A stretch of DNA of 8,875 nucleotides from Planctomycetota bacterium (lineage in GTDB: Bacteria > Planctomycetota > Brocadiia > JAJRTI01), in assembly GCA_024278415.1 (NCBI GenBank), contig JAJRTI010000531.1:1-8875 (forward strand). The letters run 5' to 3'. The notes beneath the pieces are model-generated. The model made no database searches. It had not been told where the DNA came from and worked only from the letters and a program-made list of their open reading frames with translations. Positions 4,244-8,875 of the stretch are shown one piece after another (position 1 is the first letter of the stretch; every line of letters starts with the position of its first letter). The position numbers were made by a program, and so were the translations under genes.

Positions 4244-6838
4244 ATGCCAAGCAAACTCGTCATTGTCGAGTCGCCCGCCAAGGCGAAAACCATAAACAAA
4301 ATACTGGGCAACGCTTACAGCGTTAAGGCCTCCATGGGCCACGTGCGTGATCTCCCGCAGAAGCGCATAGGCGTGGATGTGGAGAACAACTTCGAGCCCT
4401 ACTACCAGGTCATCCCCAGCCGGCAGAAGCACGTCAATGAACTCAAACGCGTCGCGGCCAAGGCGAGCGAGGTCTACATGGCAACGGACATGGACCGCGA
4501 GGGCGAGGCCATCGCCTGGCACCTCGTGGCCGCGCTCGAAGTCGAAGATAAGACCGTCCATCGCGTCATGTTCAACGAGATCACCAAGCGGGCCATCACC
4601 GCGGCGTTTGAGCAGCCCATGGCTCTGAACATGGACAAGATTAACGCCCAGCAGGCGAGGCGTATCCTCGACCGGCTCGTGGGCTACCAGATCAGCCCGT
4701 TGCTCTGGAAGAAGGGCCTTCGGGGCAAGAGCGCCGGCCGCGTACAATCCGTGGCCGTGAGGCTCATCGTCGAGCGGGAGCGCGAGATCCAAGCCTTTGT
4801 CACGGAGGAATACTGGCGGATCACGGCCCAACTCCTTGGCGGCAAGACCGATACCGAGCCCGGCCAGGAGTTCATGGCCGAACTGCTCAAGATCGACGGC
4901 GAAGATATCAAGATCGGCGAGGAGGCGATCGCCAAGCAAGTCGTGGAGGAACTCGAATCTGCGCAGTACGTGGTCGTCAAGGTCGACAAGAAGGAGAAGA
5001 AAGGCAAGCCTGCCCCCCCCTTCCACACCAGTAGCCTCCAGCAGCGCGCGTCCACCGTCATGCGCTTCAGCGCGAGCCGCACCATGCGCATCGCGCAGCA
5101 GCTCTACGAGGGCGTCGACGTCGGGGACGAAGGCACCGTCGGCCTCATCACCTACATGCGAACCGACTCGTTTCGCGTCGCCGACGAAGCTATCGACGCT
5201 TGCCGAGAGGTTATCGCACAGAAATATGGCGACAAATACCTGCCCGCCAAGCCCAACGTCTACAAGTCCCGCAAGCAGGCTCAAGGCGCACATGAGGCGA
5301 TCCGGCCCACCGACGTGACCCGCACGCCGGAGGATATGAAGTCTCACCTCAACAACGATCAATTGCGCCTGTACAAGCTCATCTGGGAGCGTTTCGTCGC
5401 AAGCCAGATGAAGCCAGCCGTGTACAACGTGACCGAGGCCGAAATCCAGGCCGGCCGGGGCCTGTTCACGGCGCGGGGCCGCGAGCTGCTCTTCCCAGGC
5501 CACCTCGTTGTCATGGGCAAAGCCGAACAGGACGAGAAAGACCAACTCTTGCCCGAACTCTCGGTAGACCAGATTGTCGAGCTACTCAAGCTCGACCCGA
5601 CGCAACACTTCACCAAACCGCCGCCGCGCTACAGCGAGGCGAGCCTCGTGCGCACGCTTGAGCGCAACGGCGTCGGCCGGCCCAGCACGTACGCACCCAT
5701 CCTGTCCCGTATTCAGCAAGTCGGGTACGTCGAGTTGAAGGAGCGCCAATTCCACGCAACCGAAATCGGCATGATCGTGACCGATCTGCTCGTGCAGCAC
5801 TTCGCGGACATCCTCAACATCGAGTTCACGTCTCACATGGAGGAAGAACTCGACCGCATCGAGGAGGAACACAAGGACTGGCACGAGGTGCTGCGTGAAT
5901 TCTACGAGCCGTTCGCCAAGGATCTGGAAGCGGCCACCCACGAGATGGTCCACGTGACCGACATGCTGCCCAAGGTGGACATCAAGTGCGAGAAGTGCGG
6001 CGAGCCCATGGTCATGCGCATTAGCCGGCAGGGCCGGTTCCTGGGCTGCTCTGGCTATCCGGACTGCAAGAACATCAAACCGGTGGACGAGAACGGCAAC
6101 ATTCTCGAGCCCAAGGTTGCGGACGAGCCATGCGAGAAGTGTGGTTCGGTGATGGTCGTCAAGACGGGCCGGCACGGGCCCTTCCTCGCGTGCAGTGGCT
6201 ACCCGGAGTGCAAGAACACCAAGCCGCTCACCAAAGAGGGCGAGCCCCTCCCGAAGACCGATGAGAAATGCGAAGCGTGCGGCGCGCCCATGGTCGTGCG
6301 CACCAGCCGGAGGGGGCCGTTCCTTGGGTGTTCAGCCTATCCAGAATGCCGCAACACGAAGCCACTCGATGGCGGAGAGCCCGAGACCACGGACGAGAAG
6401 TGTGAGAAATGCGGCAAGCCCATGGTTGTCAAGGCCGGTCGGCGAGGCAAGTTCCTCGCGTGCAGCGGCTACCCAGAGTGCAAAAACACCAAACAAGCGC
6501 CCAAGGGCACCAGCGCAAGCCAAAAGACGGACCTCTTCTGCGACAAGTGCGGAAAGCCCATGGCCATCAAGAGCGGCCGTCGCGGCAAATTCATCGCCTG
6601 CACAGGCTATCCCAAGTGCAAGAACGCACAGCCCCTCCCAACGGGCACGGCCTGCCCCAAGTGCGAAAGCGAGATCGTCGAACACGAGAACGAGGACGGC
6701 GCCATCACCTTCCGCTGCTCCAAGCACCCCGAGTGTGACCATAAGACGGTCCTGGGGGCCGCGCCCGACGCCAAGGCGGAGCCCAAGACCGAGGCTGAAG
6801 CCGAACCCGAAGCGGATGACACGCCTGACGAGGAATAG
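4244..6838 (+). CDS. topA: DNA topoisomerase I with six zinc-ribbon motifs
   Basis: Type IA topoisomerase that relaxes negative supercoils by cutting one DNA strand and passing the other through. The 864-residue product begins MPSKLVIVESPAKAKTI. The TOPRIM domain has E9 and the metal-binding acids D82, D84 and E86 (TDMDREGE). The catalytic tyrosine is Y304 in GLITYMRTDS, and the core domains run to about 570, including GAHEAIRPT (348-356) and GVGRPSTYAPI (476-486). The tail carries Cys4 motifs starting at C582, C630, C676, C720, C766 and C804, the last divergent (its third and fourth cysteines are C825 and C831). The first five share a G-x-P/V-M-V-like strand, R-x-G-x-F and C-x-x-Y-P-x-C. E. 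coli TopA has three such zinc-binding motifs. An acidic tail (about 845-864) follows. Start: ATG with AAGGGAG 10 bases upstream. It appears to be co-transcribed with the next gene. Identity is certain. Confidence 0.98.
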   Translation: MPSKLVIVESPAKAKTINKILGNAYSVKASMGHVRDLPQKRIGVDVENNFEPYYQVIPSRQKHVNELKRVAAKASEVYMATDMDREGEAIAWHLVAALEVEDKTVHRVMFNEITKRAITAAFEQPMALNMDKINAQQARRILDRLVGYQISPLLWKKGLRGKSAGRVQSVAVRLIVEREREIQAFVTEEYWRITAQLLGGKTDTEPGQEFMAELLKIDGEDIKIGEEAIAKQVVEELESAQYVVVKVDKKEKKGKPAPPFHTSSLQQRASTVMRFSASRTMRIAQQLYEGVDVGDEGTVGLITYMRTDSFRVADEAIDACREVIAQKYGDKYLPAKPNVYKSRKQAQGAHEAIRPTDVTRTPEDMKSHLNNDQLRLYKLIWERFVASQMKPAVYNVTEAEIQAGRGLFTARGRELLFPGHLVVMGKAEQDEKDQLLPELSVDQIVELLKLDPTQHFTKPPPRYSEASLVRTLERNGVGRPSTYAPILSRIQQVGYVELKERQFHATEIGMIVTDLLVQHFADILNIEFTSHMEEELDRIEEEHKDWHEVLREFYEPFAKDLEAATHEMVHVTDMLPKVDIKCEKCGEPMVMRISRQGRFLGCSGYPDCKNIKPVDENGNILEPKVADEPCEKCGSVMVVKTGRHGPFLACSGYPECKNTKPLTKEGEPLPKTDEKCEACGAPMVVRTSRRGPFLGCSAYPECRNTKPLDGGEPETTDEKCEKCGKPMVVKAGRRGKFLACSGYPECKNTKQAPKGTSASQKTDLFCDKCGKPMAIKSGRRGKFIACTGYPKCKNAQPLPTGTACPKCESEIVEHENEDGAITFRCSKHPECDHKTVLGAAPDAKAEPKTEAEAEPEADDTPDEE
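5987..6736 (+). repeat. Tandem zinc-ribbon coding repeats within topA
   Basis: Six in-frame units spaced 48, 46, 44, 46 and 38 codons from first cysteine to first cysteine. Units 2 and 4 share near-identical stretches, for example the words for FLACSGYPECKNTK at residues 647-660 and 737-750. The near-identity of non-neighbouring units suggests duplication or gene conversion within the array. The sixth unit has lost the GYP motif and ends in CSKHPECDH. Confidence 0.85.
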
Positions 6839-6848
6839 GAGCCTCCCC

Positions 6849-7871
6849 GTGCCAAAAACCAAATACGGCTGCGCAGTCTGGGGCTGCGGATGGGTCTCCA
6901 GCGGCCACATCAACGCATACCTCCAACACCCCGACTGCGAAGTCGTCGCCATCGGCAGCCGCCGGGAGGAGAGCGTCAAGGCCAAGCAAGCCGAGTTCGG
7001 CATCGAGACCGCGGTCTACTCCGATTTCGACGCGCTCCTCCAAGACGACCGCGTGGACATCGTCTCCATCTGCACGCCCAACTACCTCCACGCATCGGAG
7101 ACGATCCGAGCGGCGAAGGCCGGGAAGCACATTTTCATCGAGAAACCCATCGCCACCACGCCCGAAGACATCGGGGCCATGTGCGCGGCCGTGGACGAGG
7201 CCGGCGTGCGCACCCTGGTCGGCTTCGTCTTGCGGTTCAACCCGCTCGTGAAGCTTCAGCGCAAGCTCGTGGCCGAGGGCGAGTTGGGCAAGGTGTTCCT
7301 GCTCAACGTCGACTACTGGTACGGCCGCGAGCGGCCGGGCTGGATGGCGCACAAGCAAGAGACCGGCGGAGCGTTCATCCTCGCCGGGTGCCACTCGGTC
7401 GACGTCGCGCGCTTCATCGCCGGCAGCGACATCATTGAGGTCCGCGGGGCCGACGCCATGGTCGGCGACTACTACGAATACCCGCCGGTGGAGACCGCGC
7501 AGGTCAAATTCGCCAACGGGGCGCTCGGCGTCTTCTCCTGCGCGTTGGAGGGATGCAGCCCATACACGGCGAACGTCCACGTGCTCGGAGAGCGGGGCAC
7601 GATCGTGAACGACAAGTTCTTCCTCAAGCGCTTCGAGGGCCAGGCCGACTACTTCACGCTCGACACCGGCGCGAAGAAATCGGGAGACATCTACACCCAC
7701 CCCTTCCCCGCGATGGTCGAGCACTTCGTCGAGTGCATCCGCGAAGGCAAAGAGTCGCCGCACAACCTCGCGGACGCGGTCAACGCGCACCTGTGTTGCA
7801 TCGCGATCCGCAAGAGCGCGGAAGCCGGTGGGCAGTTGCTGCGGATCGAAGGACGCGCCCTAAAGGGCTAG
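6849..7871 (+). CDS. Gfo/Idh/MocA-family NAD(P)-dependent oxidoreductase
   Basis: A 340-residue cytoplasmic dehydrogenase, probably oxidising or reducing a sugar, cyclitol or their derivative with NAD(P); the substrate is unknown. The amino-terminal Rossmann half starts with GCGWVSSGHI (12-21), a variant of the GxGxxG loop, and includes SICTPNYLHA (73-82) and the family's EKP motif (98-100, with the catalytic-type K99). The carboxy-terminal half has GGAFILAGCHSVD (173-185), where H182 and D185 are at the usual active-site positions. Start: GTG at 6849, with AGGAG at 6837-6841 seven bases upstream; the frame is open far upstream inside topA, but there the sequence is an out-of-frame shadow. 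The Shine-Dalgarno overlaps the topA stop codon (6836-6838) and the gap is only ten bases, so the two genes are very likely co-transcribed and perhaps translationally coupled. The stop shares CTAG with the opposing KS-like gene. No signal peptide is present. Confidence 0.94.
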   Translation: MPKTKYGCAVWGCGWVSSGHINAYLQHPDCEVVAIGSRREESVKAKQAEFGIETAVYSDFDALLQDDRVDIVSICTPNYLHASETIRAAKAGKHIFIEKPIATTPEDIGAMCAAVDEAGVRTLVGFVLRFNPLVKLQRKLVAEGELGKVFLLNVDYWYGRERPGWMAHKQETGGAFILAGCHSVDVARFIAGSDIIEVRGADAMVGDYYEYPPVETAQVKFANGALGVFSCALEGCSPYTANVHVLGERGTIVNDKFFLKRFEGQADYFTLDTGAKKSGDIYTHPFPAMVEHFVECIREGKESPHNLADAVNAHLCCIAIRKSAEAGGQLLRIEGRALKG

Positions 7872-8875
7872 CCCGCCGGCCGCAGCACAAAACTCACCGC
7901 GCTGCCGCCCCGGTCCACCGCATTCACCAGCACCGCGTCCAGCGCGCCCTCATGGGGGGCGTCAACGAGGGGAAGCAGGAAGCTGCCTTCGTCCGCTTCC
8001 GGCGTCGGCGGCACGACGCTGTTGGAGACCGCCAGCGCTCCCGCTGCCACGAGCGCCGGCCCGCCGGCCGCAAACGTCTCGCCCAGCCCCCCCTTGATCG
8101 CCGTCACCGCCACGTCCCGCAGCGCGGCGCCTGCAACGTCGCTGATGGCCGCGGCTTCCGCGTCGTCCAGATCGAGCGAGCCGTTGCCGGCCGCGAAGAT
8201 CGCGTCCGCACCTTGCAGGCCGGCCTTCTCCTTCGCCTTGCGCATGGCCGAGCCGATTCGCGCCGGCAAATCATGCCCCCCGCCCACGCCGCAGCCGGCC
8301 AACTGCGCCAGGGGCTGCGCCCCCCGACTGCTCGCGCTGCCAGCCCGTTCCAAGACCAACACGACGCTTGCCTCGCCCGGCACGAAGCCGTTTCTATCCT
8401 CATGGAACGGCACCGAAGCGTCGTCGCCGGCCCATCCGGCCAGCCCGCAGCCTTGCAGCACGAACGCGGAAAGCGCGTCCACGCCCGCCGCGAGCATCAC
8501 GTCCGCCCGGCCGACGCGCAGGCACTGCGCCGCCCACGCGAGCGCGTCCGCGCCGGCCGTCATGCCGGACGTGAAGTTCGCGTGGGGGCCCTTGATCTCG
8601 TACTCGATGGACAGCAGGCTCGCGGTGGTGTTCGCATACGCATGAGGGAAGAGGATCGGTGGCGCGAGCTTAGGGCCCTTCTCCAGCATGGCCGCGTGGA
8701 ACGTCTGCATCGTGCCGGTGTTGCCCCAGCACGTGCCGAGCGCCAGCCCCACGCGCTCCGGCGCGCTCGACGGCAACGCCAGCTTGGCGTCATCGAGCGC
8801 GAGCTTCAACGCCGCGAACGCGAGTTCGCTGTGCCGGTCCAAGTAATTCTTCTCCGACGGCAAGTAATCCGCGAC
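7868..8875 (-). CDS. Beta-ketoacyl synthase homologue lacking the catalytic triad (partial, 5' end outside)
   Basis: A thiolase-fold protein of the FabF/KS family. The frame is open to the window edge, so 335 residues are visible (counting from base 8875), and about 55-60 amino-terminal residues are missing compared with FabF. Family landmarks include an NTTASLLSIEYEIKGPH stretch near 82-98, ADVMLAAGVDA (124-134), the RNGFVPGEASVVLVLE stretch near 161-176, and IKGGLGETFAAGG (260-272). Aligned with E. coli FabF (C163, H303, K335, H340), the nucleophile cysteine is methionine (M105 in TSGMTAG), the first histidine is alanine (A229) and the second is glutamate (E266); only lysine K261 remains. 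The spacings 229-261-266 equal those of 303-335-340, which supports the alignment. It therefore cannot be an ordinary condensing enzyme. A chain-length-factor-like or structural partner of an active KS is the likeliest role, with the partner expected beyond the right edge. This is inferred. Confidence 0.92.
   Translation of the reverse strand, partial: VADYLPSEKNYLDRHSELAFAALKLALDDAKLALPSSAPERVGLALGTCWGNTGTMQTFHAAMLEKGPKLAPPILFPHAYANTTASLLSIEYEIKGPHANFTSGMTAGADALAWAAQCLRVGRADVMLAAGVDALSAFVLQGCGLAGWAGDDASVPFHEDRNGFVPGEASVVLVLERAGSASSRGAQPLAQLAGCGVGGGHDLPARIGSAMRKAKEKAGLQGADAIFAAGNGSLDLDDAEAAAISDVAGAALRDVAVTAIKGGLGETFAAGGPALVAAGALAVSNSVVPPTPEADEGSFLLPLVDAPHEGALDAVLVNAVDRGGSAVSFVLRPAG

Noticed and set aside
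4217..5545. Very long (442-codon) minus-strand open frame opposite topA
   Set aside because: It mirrors the codon pattern of topA; GC-rich genes often leave one antisense frame open. The TopA motifs on the plus strand are unambiguous.
5987..6736. Periodic repeat as a CRISPR or tandem DNA array
   Set aside because: The period follows in-frame Cys4 units of TopA, unit lengths vary, and there are no constant repeats with unique spacers.
6195..6848. Extended amino end of the Gfo/Idh/MocA protein
   Set aside because: This upstream part overlaps the topA zinc ribbons in another frame and is Ser, Arg and Pro-rich shadow. The GTG at 6849 with AGGAG is the credible start.

Overview
The window is GC-rich bacterial DNA carrying six protein genes, five complete and one cut by the right edge. 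Coding density is high, starts have clear Shine-Dalgarno sites (AGGAG, GAGGTG, GGAG) and two promoters resemble sigma-70 sites, so this is a free-living type bacterium. A sugar-phosphate isomerase/epimerase-like protein, a Gfo/Idh/MocA oxidoreductase, a FecR domain and short palindromic intergenic repeats together recall Planctomycetota, Hydrogenedentota and related uncultured lineages. That placement is a guess from gene content, not a demonstrated assignment.

Layout. Bases 1-648 hold no gene I can support, but contain several palindromes and a weak promoter close to the first gene. Next comes tatC (649-1950, +), whose product is a complete TatC translocase subunit fused to a seventh membrane helix and a FecR-type domain. 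A GNAT-family acetyltransferase (2167-3108, +) follows, with related palindromic repeats in opposite orientation on its two sides. A xylose-isomerase-like TIM barrel protein (3249-4061, -) is transcribed divergently from topA (4244-6838, +), with back-to-back promoters in the 182-base gap. topA encodes DNA topoisomerase I with six Cys4 zinc-ribbon motifs. It appears to share a transcript with a Gfo/Idh/MocA dehydrogenase (6849-7871, +), whose ribosome-binding site overlaps the topA stop codon. A beta-ketoacyl-synthase-like gene (7868-8875, -) runs tail-to-tail into that gene and the two stop codons share a CTAG. All three KS catalytic residues are replaced in it.

How the genes fit together. 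This is not one pathway. tatC and topA are housekeeping genes, and the isomerase-like and Gfo/Idh/MocA genes belong to families that often act together on sugars or cyclitols. The KS-like gene is probably the end of a fatty-acid or polyketide-type cluster lying to the right of the window.

The most unusual items are the TatC-FecR fusion, whose extra helix would place the FecR domain outside the cytoplasm, and the KS homologue lacking its catalytic triad, which resembles a chain-length-factor-type partner.
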